Positions 53,173 through 64,000 of a stretch of 64,000 nt of DNA are shown here, piece after piece (within the stretch, counting starts at the first letter, position 1; each line of letters opens with the position of its first letter). The stretch lies in NCBI RefSeq assembly GCF_027409185.1, contig NC_084472.1:20446524-20510523 (forward strand). The letters run 5' to 3'. The notes beneath the pieces were generated by a model, which searched no databases, was not told the DNA's origin, and saw only the letters and a program-made list of their open reading frames with translations. The DNA comes from Cynocephalus volans (Eukaryota; Chordata; Mammalia; Dermoptera; Cynocephalidae). The position numbers were made by a program, and so were the translations under genes.

Positions 53173-56100
53173 AGCCACATAAAAGCCAAAGTAAAATCTA
53201 GGCCCTGCACCATACATTATTAGTGCTTGCCCAAGGACACCTACACTGAACAAGACCTAGCAACTCTGGATACACTGGAAAACCCATTACAAATTAACCT
53301 CTATGGAAAGAGCATCTTCAAAGCCTCTGCAGGGAGATTCGTAGACATTGGAAGTAGCCACGGGAGGATGGCTTGTCACAGCACGTCAGAGTCCAAGCAT
53401 CCTGAGGGCAAACCAGCAGGCAGGGGGTTGACTCGCTTTCCATGGATCAGAATGGCAGCACCACTGGGGGTAGGACCAGGAGGTGCCCAGACCAACTTTC
53501 TAAGACACTGCTATAGCAATTCATTCTTCTCACAGTTATCTTAGGTATGGCAGGGATGCTGGTTTTCCAGTTGCCTTCTGAAATTTATTCATGTAACTAA
53601 AATATTAAAGAAAATATCAAAACAATAAAAATGTATCTTCTAAGGAAACTCTAAACTAATTAACTTGAATTACAGAAGTTAATAAAATTTAAAGTTTAAA
53701 TAAATTATATTATTAAAAAACCCTCCATGGTAAAATTCTTCCAGCTTTCTTTTTTAGGAACACACACTGCTCATCTGGCAGATCTGTCATCTAACCACTC
53801 TGTTGGATAAGTGGCTACAGATGGTATTTAAATCACATTCCCCACTGTCATGACTATCAGCCTCTGTGACATGAACAATGGATACCAGAGATAAGCATCC
53901 CTGCCACTATCCACCACTGGCATGTATGATAGTCTTAGAGATGTATATAAACATCTCCTGTCTATGAAAGAGTCAATCAAAAATGCAACATACCTAAGAA
54001 GCTGTGAACCCAAATAAGGGCCGTAATTCCCTCCAATAAATGCTTACATTAAATGTACAGATGTATACCATTCCAATTAAAAATGTATACCATTCTGATT
54101 AAAGGCAAGAATAGCAGAAAGACAAGAAAAGCAAAAATATCTTGGAGGTAGAAAAAGAGAGACCTCTGAGCTTTGTAATTATTCTCCGTTCAAAAACTGC
54201 ACACAGGACTGCCAGCCAAGAGTCCCACACAAAAATACTTCACACTCATTTTTAGCCACTTAACTTTTTGTGGTGTTTCATGAAAATGCAATAATTATTT
54301 ATGAGGAGGCCAGAATTCTGCAATATTAATGATCTATTCTGAACATAACCAGAAAGCAAAGGTGAAAGGTATTTCAAAAGGTAAACAGCTATCCCTGAGC
54401 GCACATTGTTTTCTTGTGTAGGACACGCAGAGCCAAGCACAAACTCTGAGACCACACTGTGTGCAATAAAATGGCCTCCAGGACATGCATACCATGCAGA
54501 AGTCATGGTTTAGTAAATGACATCGGGGTTGCTGACCATGATCTAAGTCGATAGCTTGACTGAGGCTGCCAGAAAGACAGGTGCAATCTCATACTGCCAA
54601 AGCAGAGGACGTGAGCCAGAGTGAGCCCAAGGGTGACTCCAGCTGGGATTCAGATCCAGGTGCCACTGTTAAAAGGAACCTTAACACCCCCACTCAGGAG
54701 GACTTATCAGAGGCTAGGCAGAGGTGTCTGAAAAACATTTCTCACAAGCAATGGTGAAGGAAATGTGTAGCCCAGAAGAGACAAGAAAAACTGGAGGTCT
54801 TAGAGCATCTGGGGCCTGGGATGGCAGGAGTAGTAACATCCCAGAACCCCGGCTCCACCAGCACCCTCTCCCCCACCCACTATGCACCTCTACCTGCCTG
54901 TTTCTCCACAGCAGTGATCAACATGTGACTTAAGGTATAATCTCTTGCTTATTTGGTAACCATGCTCCCCCCACCCCCACCGCAGTATGTAAATTCCACG
55001 AAAACCCCTGCTTTCTCTACTGCCGAAGCCCTGCTGCCTAGGACCATGCCTAACACAGAGTAGGAATTTAAGTATTTGTTGAGCCAACTGTCGGATTTAT
55101 AAGGCCTGTTAGCAGACACTATCTTTCATAAAAATGTGGTTTATCCTGTGCTACTCAACAGAGGAGGACTAGTACTATTGGCAAAAGTTTATGTTAGGAT
55201 GGGTAATATAAATATATGTCTTACAATTAATTCTAAAAATGGGAGATGAGAGATTCTTCCTGAGGAAAGGTTTCACACAGAAGGTGGAGGATTCCAACCA
55301 TCAGGGCTCAGAAGGGTGCTCCCGTACTGGGCAGGACACTGGTCTAGACCAGCTAGGCCAGGGCTGCTGCTGAACATCCCAGGGCAACAAGACAGCCCAC
55401 AACAGAGTTATCCAGCCCCACACATCAATGCCAGGCTGAGAAACCCCGCCAGAGAAACACCATAAGAGTGTCACATACAAGTAGAATTTCAAATTTTGTA
55501 GTAGGCACATTAACAAAGTAAAAAGAAACAAGATAAACTAAATGTATTTTATTTAATCCACTATATCTAAAATATTAGCATTCCAACAGGTAACCAATGT
55601 AAAAAAATTATTGAGATATTTTTACTCTTTTTTTGCAAACCGTCTTTAAAAATCCAGTGTTTTATACTTAACACACATCTCGATTAGCTACTAAATTTTC
55701 AAAAGTTAACATGAAATCTAGTCTTACCAACATAAAGTTGTGATTAATATGCTGCTTCATTTCACAATTTAACTTACATTAATTAAAATTAAAGTAAAAA
55801 TTCAGTTTCTTAGACACACTAGCCAGATTTCAAGTGCTCCAAAGGCTCATGTGGCTAGTGGCTACTATACCGGACAGAATGGACCTGTGATTACTTCTGA
55901 AAACAGAAGGACTGCATCTGTTTGAAGACTGTGGGGAGGGGCAGCAAACTGCTCAGTTACAGGAGTCAAGGGCAGACAGAAAATAGGCCACAGCCTAATC
56001 ATCAAGAAAATGCTAAATCTTCTGTAATGTTATCTAAACAAGAGGAAATAGAATACATTTTTTTTAAAGATTAGGTAAATTAAATTTTTTTTAAAAAATA

Positions 56101-57130
56101 ATAATTTGTATTGAAAGGGATATGCTTTTATTTTAAAAATTGTCACTCCCTCCACCAGGAAAAAAATAGAGAGAGAGAATTCCCTAATAATATTGAATGG
56201 CGGTATTACTCCAGGCAGCAATAAGAACAGACGGGAGCAGTGATAGAATTTTGGGGCTGAGAGCACAGATGAGTTATTCTCTTCCCATGGAGTTTATCTG
56301 AGGGTCATTATCCAGATTCTATGCTTCCTTTTTCTCTTCACACAGAGAGAAAACACCCTGTACCAGGGTCTGACAGTGATACATCCTGGTTCTATCTGCA
56401 ACCACACAGATGACATTATGGCTATCTACATAACACAATCACTGGGTTTTAGACAAAGAGCCTCCTCACAGTGGTTCTATCCATGAGATGCAAATGGCCT
56501 GCTTGGCCCACTGTCGGTTCCGTGCTGCACACTGTTGCAGACAGACCCTGAACTAAAGCAAATTAACTTACCAAGTGTGACTAACAAATGCTGTGCTTGA
56601 ATCTTCCTTATTCTGAAAAAACACTGTGCCACTATCCCCCCACTCTTTAAATGGTATTTGGGTGACAGAGACTACAGGAAAGCCTCCGCTTGACAGAGCT
56701 TCGCAAATTCACATCAACTGCACAGATCGCTTCATCCACCTGCGGGAAGCCAGGCCCACTGCATTCCTGCTCCATGGGTCACTAGGTCACAGGGACCCTT
56801 TGAAAAGGAGAAAAAGATGGCAAAACAGAGGCAGGCAAAATCACGCTTTGGCTGAAACTGGCTGCCAGGTGTTTCGTGGTTTTGGGGTCTCCTCCTACTT
56901 TTCATGAGACACACGTGAGCTCTTCTGGGTCTTGAGTATGGGCATGTATACACTGAAGTTCCGGTGCACTTGGGTGGGGCTTCTTCACGGAGGATGGACC
57001 CAGCGCTGCAGGGTACCTCTTGTACTGCCCAGCTGCACAACCTGGGGCAACTCTTCCAAGTCAAGGCTATGCAGCTATACTATTTGCATCATTTGGGCAG
57101 CAATTTGTGCTAAGAAAAATGCCCAGGACA
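53173..57130. other. OSBPL1A intron, mostly unassigned
   Basis: No frame continues the OSBPL1A protein upstream. The segment encoding the roughly 21 residues before TSLPSP was not found, so it is probably outside the window. Confidence 0.4.
55275..55450. mobile_element. MER5A-like hAT MITE, diverged
   Basis: gctgctgaacatcccagggc, gacagcccacaacagagtta and caggctgagaaaccc are in the reverse MER5A order. Confidence 0.6.
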
Positions 57131-57360
57131 ATTAGAGTGTCTTGGAAATTTTCTAACCTATACATCAGTTTTAAATAATTTTCTAGATTGTTTGTTAAAA
57201 ACATTTGTAGTCACTGGTGATATCATCTGCCCACTAAATTATCTTCTCAATATGTAAGAGCTCTTTGTATATTATAAAAGTGCATTCACCATCTGCACTG
57301 CAGATATCTTCTCCCAAGTCTAACATCAGTCTTGAGAGCCTGTTTATAGTACAACTCGTC
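57130..57360 (-). mobile_element. Old LINE-1 fragment, antisense
   Basis: agagctctttgtatattata followed by gcagatatcttctcccaagt, as in reversed old L1 ORF2. Confidence 0.5.
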
Positions 57361-57543
57361 AAACAAAATTTACCTACCTGGGAAGACAACACACATTGTC
57401 ATCACAATCTACATGTGAAATGAATAAACAGCTACCTTTCAGTATTTTCCCTATGGCCAAGATAAAACCACTTCATAGTTCTATTAATCATCACTCCTGG
57501 AAAAAGGTAAATCTCTTCATTCACAAAGTTTGGTAAGGAATTC

Positions 57544-57717
57544 AAGTCCTATGTCAAAACCAAGACAACATATACAACAAAAACAATCTTCTCAAATATA
57601 CACCAAATGGTAGTAAACATAATTAAAAGGGGGAAACAATATGTGGTTATTTTTCAGTTACAAAACAGTACATCACATACCAAAACAATCCACAGAGAAG
57701 GAACAAGCTAGTCACTA
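57544..57717 (+). repeat. Left arm of inverted duplication
   Basis: 174 bases whose reverse complement matches 58133-58306 with 5 mismatches and no gaps by eye (about 97%). The spacer is 415 bp. Confidence 0.92.
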
Positions 57718-58132
57718 CTGCGCCCCCATGCCTACATCAACAGCATGCGTGCTCCTTGCCATGCCTCTTTGCGCAAACACGCACATACGAGTATATGAGT
57801 ATATATATTTTTTGCGATATTATCCTACAGGTCACATTGCTTTTTCAGTAAATAACATGCCAAGGACATAGATAGAGAAGTTCCTTTCCTTCCTTCTCAT
57901 ATCTTTAGGCACACACAGACATACACATGCATGTAGCAAATCATGCATGCTGGTTTTATTTTTACTGTAGTCTTCTCCCCCTTTTGTTTTTTCTGGCCAC
58001 CCCGCCCCCCCATCCCCACCAGCACTGTGCCACCCTATAATACATGTTGAAAAGCTGATACCTATTTTTCTTTACTTTTCTACATATTCCCAAATAGTCA
58101 CATAAAGAGCACGCTCGTGTGCACATAGCACA

Positions 58133-58306
58133 TAGTGACTAGCTTGTTCCTTCTCTGTGGATTGTTTTGTTATGTGATGTACTATTTTGTAATTGAAAAA
58201 TAACCACATATTGTTTCCTCCTTTTAATTATGTTTACTACCATTTGGTGTATATTTGAGAAGATTGTTTTTGCTGTATATGTTGTCTTGGTTTTGACATA
58301 GGACTT
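58133..58306 (-). repeat. Right arm of inverted duplication
   Basis: Reverse-complement partner of 57544-57717. Similarity stops sharply at both ends. Confidence 0.92.
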
Positions 58307-58309
58307 CTG

Positions 58310-58960
58310 ACTTTCATATTCCAAACTGGAGTATTAATTATACACACTTCTCTATGGTTTGCTTTTCCCATTCAATAATTCACAGAAATCTGTTCAAGTC
58401 AAATGGTACACTAATTCTTTTAGTGAATGCACGATATTCCACAAGAAGACTATATACCAAAATACATTTTGCCATTCTCCATGAAAGGCATTTTCATTTT
58501 TCTGCCAAAACAAACAATGGAACAAAAACCTCCTAATACATTATGTTCTTATTTAAATCCGATGTTTTCATTTCTATGGGGTAGAGTAGCAGGGGTAAGA
58601 CTGCTGGGTCCAAAAGTGTATATTTTACATTTCCATAAGATGTTGGTAGATTGCTTTCTGAGCAGGTTTTAACAATTTCCTATTTCATCCACAGTCCAGG
58701 AGGGCACTCTTTTCCCACATCCCTACGACTAGCAACTGGTGTCAACAGGTGTTCCTGTGTTTTTACGTTCTGACAGTCTGACTGCTGGAGTGATGCTGCA
58801 CAGTCATTTGTTTTGCTCTTCCTTGACCACTAGCGAGTTAGAACATCTTTTCATGTGTTCAACAAACACTTGAATTTACAAATCTGTAAACTGCCTATTT
58901 ATACCATTTATACCACTGGACCTTTTTTCTGTCAATTGGTAAAAATTTTTTGTACATGAC
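58310..58960 (-). mobile_element. Old LINE-like antisense fragment
   Basis: The order of words (gaatgcacgatattccacaa, ggtaagactgctgggtcc, ttagaacatcttttcatgtg) is that of a reversed, diverged L1 3' region. Confidence 0.5.
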
Positions 58961-60006
58961 AGATATTACTCTTTTGAAACCTAAATTGCAAATAGCATTA
59001 TTTGCAAGTTTTAAAAAAACTTTTACAGACAAACAGGTCTTTTTTTTTTTTTTTTTTTTTGATAGCTTTTGTGTTTTGTATCTTGGTTAAGGCTTCTCCC
59101 ACACTAGAGGGGTTTTGTTTTATTTTTCAATTTTTTTGTTAATTAAAAAATTTTTTTTAAAAATTTATTTATTACAAATATTCATGAGATACAAAGCTGA
59201 TTGTCACCCCTCCTATCAATGATGTGAGGGCCAGATTCATACTGGGGGGCACATCCATTACCAGAAATTACTTTTGTACCCTTTGTCCCCTTCCAATTAT
59301 CCCCCAACCTCCTTCCCCTTCCCCCTCTCCCCTCCACTCCAATTTGTAGCCCTAGGAATGTTCCCTCCCTCTGTTGGATCACGGCACTACTGTGGTCTTT
59401 CTTTCCTGCCTTCCTCTTTCTCTCTTATCTCCCACATATGAGTAAGAACATGTGGTATTTATCCCTCTGTGCTTTGCTTGTTTCACTCAACATAAGTTTC
59501 TCCAGGTTCATCCATGCTGTTGCAAATGGGAGTATTTCATTCTTTTTTATGGCAGAGTAGTATTCCATAGTGTATATATACCACAGTTTCCTTATCCAGT
59601 CATCCACTGAGAGACATTTAGGTTGGTTCCATATCTTGGCTATTGTAAACAGAGCTGCAATAAATATGGGAGTGCAGGTAACTCTTTGACATGATGATTT
59701 CCATCCCTCTGGATATATACCCATAAGAGGGATTGCTGGATCAATGGAAGATCTATCTGTAGTTGTTTGAGAAACCTCCAAATTGTTTTCCAAAGTGGTT
59801 GGACTAATTTACAGTCCCACCAACAGTGCAGTAGCGTTCCCTTCTCTCCACATCCTCGCCAGCATTTGTTATTCACTGTCTTTTTGATTATAGCCAGTCT
59901 AACTGGAGTGAGGTGGTATCTCAATGTGGTTTTAATTTGCATTTCCCTGATGACTAGTGATGTTGAGCATTTTTTCATGTATCTGTTGGCCATTTGTATG
60001 TCTTCC

Positions 60007-60571
60007 TATTGCTTTGTGTTGCTTCGCCTCCAACAGATTTGTCACCCCACTTCTCCTGGGTGATGGAGATGCAAAGGATTACTCAAAGCCCATCTCTTCT
60101 GAGCAGTGAGAGGCGCTGAAGTAGTCAATCTCCCTGGGAATGCTCAAGCAAGAGCCAACCCTTCCATTTGAGAAATTAACGCTGAATTGGGATTCTCTTC
60201 CTGCATTTATTTTTCAGACCAGGAAGTTACAGGAAGAGAACAAAGGTGGGGTTATAGTTTAACAATATAGGCTGGTAACTTTCAGTGAAACAAGCCAGAT
60301 GACATTCCAGTAAGGCAATTAAGTGGTCCTATCAACAGTTTGATCTTAGCAAACATTCCTTTTTAACAGCAATTTCTCAATATCTTTACATAACAATCAG
60401 TAACTAGTCTGTCTGTGAGCCAGCAACCTGCTGTGCCACAAATCTATATCTTACACCAGAGACTTACAGCCTGAGGAGAATTTCCTGTCCTTGCAAGGTC
60501 AATATTTGAAACTGCAAGGCTTTGGAAAACCAGGCCCTATGAAGTACATATGCTTTATAGTATATTCCACA
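60007..60571. mobile_element. LTR-like insertion nested in the LINE-1
   Basis: 565 bp of non-L1 sequence flanked by tcttcc at 60001-60006 and 60572-60577. Removing it restores the normal L1 word order (catttgtatg, tcttcc, tttgaaaa), as seen in the related copy near 41190. It ends in CA but begins TA rather than TG. Size and 6-bp duplication suggest a solo LTR; the family is unknown. Confidence 0.6.
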
Positions 60572-60625
60572 TCTTCCTTTGAAAATTGTCTATTCAGCTC
60601 CTTTGCCCATTTTTTAATTGAGTCT

Positions 60626-60648
60626 TTTTTTTTTTTTTTTTTTTTTTA
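60626..60648. repeat. T-run inside LINE-1 ORF2
   Basis: About 22 T where related L1 copies have only a short A-rich stretch. It is an expanded mononucleotide tract that also breaks the frame. Confidence 0.7.
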
Positions 60649-63600
60649 CTGTATAATTGCTTGAGTTCTATATATATTCTGGATATTAGTCTCTTGTCAA
60701 ATGTATACTTGGTAAAAATTTTCTCCCACTCCATAGGTTGTCTTTTCACTCTGTTGATTGTTTCTTTTGCTGTAGAGAAACTTTTTAGTTTGACATAGTC
60801 CCATTTGTTTATTTTTTCTTTTACTGCTTGTGCTTTCGGACTCATGTTCATAAAGCCTGTGCCCAGACCTAACTGCTGAAGTGTTTCACCTATATTTTCC
60901 CTCAGTAATTTTACAGTTTTGGGTCTTTTACCTAGGTCTTTAATCCACTTTGAGTTGATTTTAGTGTGTGGTAAGAGATGCATATCTAGTTTATTCTTCT
61001 GTATTTCAATATCCAATTTTCCCAGCACCACTTGTTGAAGAGGCAATCTTTTCTCCAATGTACATTATTGTTGCCTTTGTCGAATATCAGATGGCTATAA
61101 GCCAGAGGAGTGATTTCTGGGTTCTCAATTCTACTCCACTGGTCTGAATGTCTATTTTTATACCAGTACCATGCTGTTTTGGTTACAACAGCTTTGTAGT
61201 ATAATTTGAAGTCAGGCAGAGTTATGCCTCTGGCTTTGTCTTTTTTGCTCAGGATTGCTTTGGCTGTTTGGGGTTTTTTGTTTTTCCATATGAAAGGTAC
61301 GATTGTTTTCTCCATTTCTGTGAAGAATGTCATTGGAATTTTGATGGGGATTGCATTGAATCTGTAGATCACTTTGGGTAGTATAGACATTTTCACAATG
61401 TTAATTCTTCCATCCAAGAGCATGGAATATCTTTCCATCTTTTTGTGTCTTCTTTAATTTCTTTTAGAAGTGGTTTGTAATTCTCACTGTAGAGGTCTTT
61501 TACCTCCTTGGTTAAGTTGATCCCTAGATATCGTATTTTTTTGGTGACAATTGTAAATAGGCTTACTTTCTTAATTTCTCTGTTAATTCATTATTTGAGT
61601 ATATAAATGCTACTGATTTGGGGGCATTTATTTTGTATCCTGCAATGTTACTGAAGTTATTAACCAGCTGTAGGAGTTTTTTGATAGAGTCTTTAGGTTT
61701 TTCTATATATAGTATCATGTCATCTGCAAATAGGGAAAGTTTGACTTCATCTTTTCCAATCTGGATTCCCTTTATTTCTCTCTATTGCCTGATTGCTCTA
61801 TCTCCAGTACTATGTTGACTAGAAGTGATGAGAGTGGGCATCCTTGTCTTGTTCCTGTCCTTAAGGGAAGGCCTTCAATTTTTCCCCATTCAGAATAATA
61901 CTGGTGGTGGGCTTGTCATAAATGGCTTTTATTGTGTTTAGATATTTTCCTTCTATATCTAATTTGTTGAGAGTCTTTATCATGAAGGAGTGTTGAAATC
62001 TGTCAAATGCTTTTTCAGCATCTATTGAGATGATATGGTCTTTGTCCTTGAGCTTGTTGATCTGATGTATCACATTTATTGACTTTCGTATGTTGAACCA
62101 TCCTTGCATCCCTGGGATGAATCCCACTTGATCACAGTGTATAATTTTTTAAATATGTTGCTGTATTCTAACTGCTAATATTTTGTTGAGGATTTTAGCA
62201 TCTAGGTTCATCAAAGATACTGGCTTGTAATTTTCTTTTTTTGTCGTGTCTTTATCTGGTTTTGGTATCAGAGTTATGTTGGCCTCATAGAATGAGTTGG
62301 GGAGAGTAGCATCTGTTTGAATTGTCTGGAACAGTTTCATGAGAATTGGTATTAACTCCTCTTTAAAAGTTTGATAGAATTCAGCTGTAAAGCCATCTGG
62401 TCCCGGACTGTTTTTTGTTGGAAGATTGCTAATTACCGCTTCAATCTCCTTGCTTGTTATCACTCTGTTCAGGTTTTCTATCTCTTCTTGGTTCAGTCTT
62501 GGTAATTTTTGTCTAGAAACTTGTCCATATCTTCCAGATTTTCAAATTTGTTGTCATACAGTTGTTTATAATAGTCTCTAATGATTCTTTGTATTTCTGT
62601 GGTGTCAGTTGTAATGTCTCCCTTTTCATTTCTGATTTTTGTTTTTTGGGTCTTCTCTCTCCTTTTTTTGTTAATCTAGCTAATGGTGCATCTATTTTGT
62701 TTAACTTCTCGAAAAACCAACTTTTAGTTTTGTTGACTTTTTCTATTGTTTTTCGGATCTCTATTTCATTTAGTTCTGCTCTGATCTTAATTATTTCTTT
62801 CTGGCTACTGCCTTTAGGTTTGAATTGTTGTTTTTCAAGTTCTTTGAGGCATAGTGCTAGGTTGTTTATTTGAAGTCTTTCCATTTTTTTAATATAAGCA
62901 TTTACTGCAATAAATTTGCCTCTTAGTACCGCTTTTGCAGTATCCCACAAGTTTTGCTATGATCTATCTTTATTTTCATTAGTTTCTAGAAATTTTTTGA
63001 TTTCCTGTTTAATTTCTTCTTGGACCCATAGGTCATTCAGGAGCCTATTATTTATTTTCCATGTATTTGTATATCTTCCAGCATTTTGCTTATTGTTTAT
63101 CTCCAATTTTAGTCCATTGTGATCTGAAAAGATTGTTGGAATGATTTCAATTTTTAAAAATTTGCTGAGACTAGATTTGTGACCTAATATGTAGTCTATC
63201 CTGGAGAATGTGAGCTGATGAGAAGAAAGTGTATTCTTTAGCTGTTGGGTGAAATGTTCTGTATATATCTGCCAAGTCCAGTTGGTCTAGGGTGTAGATT
63301 AAATCCTGTGTCTCTTTGTTGACTTGCTGCCTGGAAGTCCTGTCCCGTACTGAGAGAGGATTGTTCAGATCACCCACTTGTAATGTATTAGGTCCTATCT
63401 CTTTCTTTAAGTCTAAGAGTGTTTGCTTAATATATCTGGGTGCTCCAGAATTGGGTGCATACATGTTTATGATTGTTATGTCTTCTAGCTGGATAGTTCC
63501 CTTTATCATTATATAATGGCCTTCTTTGTCTTTTTTAATGTTTTTTGGTTTAAAGTCTATTTTGTCTGATATAAGAATAGCTACTCCTGCTCGTTTTTGG

Positions 63601-64000
63601 TTTCCATTTGTATGGTATATCCTTTTTCATCCCTTCACTTTTAGTCTATGAGTGTCATTATAGGTGAGATGGGTCTCTTGAAGACAGCATATAGTTGGGT
63701 CTAGCTTTTTAATACAGTTAGTCTGTGTCTTTTGAATGGGGAGTTTAGTCCATTCACATTTAGAGTAGTTATCAAGAAGTGTTGTTTAATTCCTGTCATT
63801 TAATTGCTACTTGTTTAGGTGGTTTAAATATCTTTTGAACACTATTGCCCCTTTTATTTCTCTTCTTCAATGTGAGTTGGGAATTTAAGGTGGAATGATT
63901 TAGCTTCTTTCTCTTTCTTGCTGGCATTTTTGTTTTAACAGTGGGTTTTGCTCTTGCTTGTGTATTTGTGATGGTGGTCACCATTATTCAGATTCCAGAT

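Larger units (their letters stand above)
59155..64000 (-). mobile_element. LINE-1, antisense, 3' UTR through ORF2 to window end
   Basis: The 3' end is at about 59155 (T-rich, then tattcatgagatacaaagct). ORF2 runs from a start codon at 63799 down to near 59425 but is broken into pieces by stops and frameshifts. Recognised parts are endonuclease at 63171-63509 (VGDLNNPLS), reverse transcriptase at 61861-62463 ([25 protein letters not shown]), and an intact FADD catalytic motif at 61719-61730. The C-terminal parts are at 60594-61438 and 59425-59993 ([14 protein letters not shown]). It is interrupted at 60007-60571 by another element. 63800-64000 is the region before ORF2. ORF1 and the 5' UTR lie beyond the window. 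Confidence 0.92.

Noticed and set aside
53227..53544. 105-codon plus-strand frame
   Set aside because: No domain, no splice context and no family resemblance; likely chance.
56732..57064. 110-codon minus-strand frame as an OSBPL1A exon
   Set aside because: No resemblance to the ORP1 region expected upstream and no suitable phase with 52680.
57430..57545. OSBPL1A exon candidate next to the left inverted arm
   Set aside because: The minus strand has an acceptor-like tract but meets stops at once in the needed frame.
1..64000. Operons, CRISPR arrays, riboswitches or phage modules
   Set aside because: The window is mammalian, with introns and retroelements. Nothing bacterial was seen.

Overview
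This is a mammalian nuclear window. It has introns with GT-AG junctions, LINE-1s, MIR, L2 and MER5-type repeats, mariner elements and an endogenous retrovirus. Two protein-coding genes lie tail to tail: CABYR on the + strand (exons from 24 to about 21445) and the 3' half of OSBPL1A on the - strand (exons from 52680 down to 22884, with the 3' UTR ending near 21820). From memory this is the order seen in human 18q11.2. Seven recent insertions are short SINEs with a tRNA-Ile-like head, as monomers or longer forms, most with clear target-site duplications. That SINE type points to a colugo (Dermoptera, t-SINE family). A bat with a similar SINE is the main alternative, and the species call is inference.

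Layout. 24-338: CABYR exons with the start codon and the RIIa docking domain. 339-15927: a 15.6-kb CABYR intron holding old LINEs, SINEs, a mariner-derived hairpin and a complete but decayed class I provirus (8167-14145, minus strand, 5-bp target duplication). 15928-17164: the large CABYR exon (coding region A). 19359-19959: the coding region B exon. 21362 to about 21445: the last exon, which supplies the final base of a stop codon split by an intron. 21446-22883: the convergent 3' ends. 22884-37514: ten OSBPL1A exons encoding most of the sterol-binding ORD domain. 37515-52604: a 15-kb intron with L1, MIR and L2 copies and an internally deleted L1. 52605-52680: one more OSBPL1A exon. 52681-64000: an upstream intron with a long inverted duplication (57544-58306) and an antisense L1 (59155 to the window end) that carries a nested LTR-like insertion.

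The eleven OSBPL1A exons join in phase with no internal stop and give 416 C-terminal residues. The CABYR exons give 472 residues in the region A frame. Region B is in frame only when the large exon is skipped or internally spliced. The two genes are not known to work together: CABYR is a sperm fibrous-sheath protein and OSBPL1A (ORP1) is a lipid-transfer protein of late endosomes. I found no undescribed multi-gene system. The most interesting items are structural: a 97%-identical inverted duplication, a duplicated 37-bp block containing the OSBPL1A polyadenylation signal, nested retroelements, and the two-frame CABYR design.
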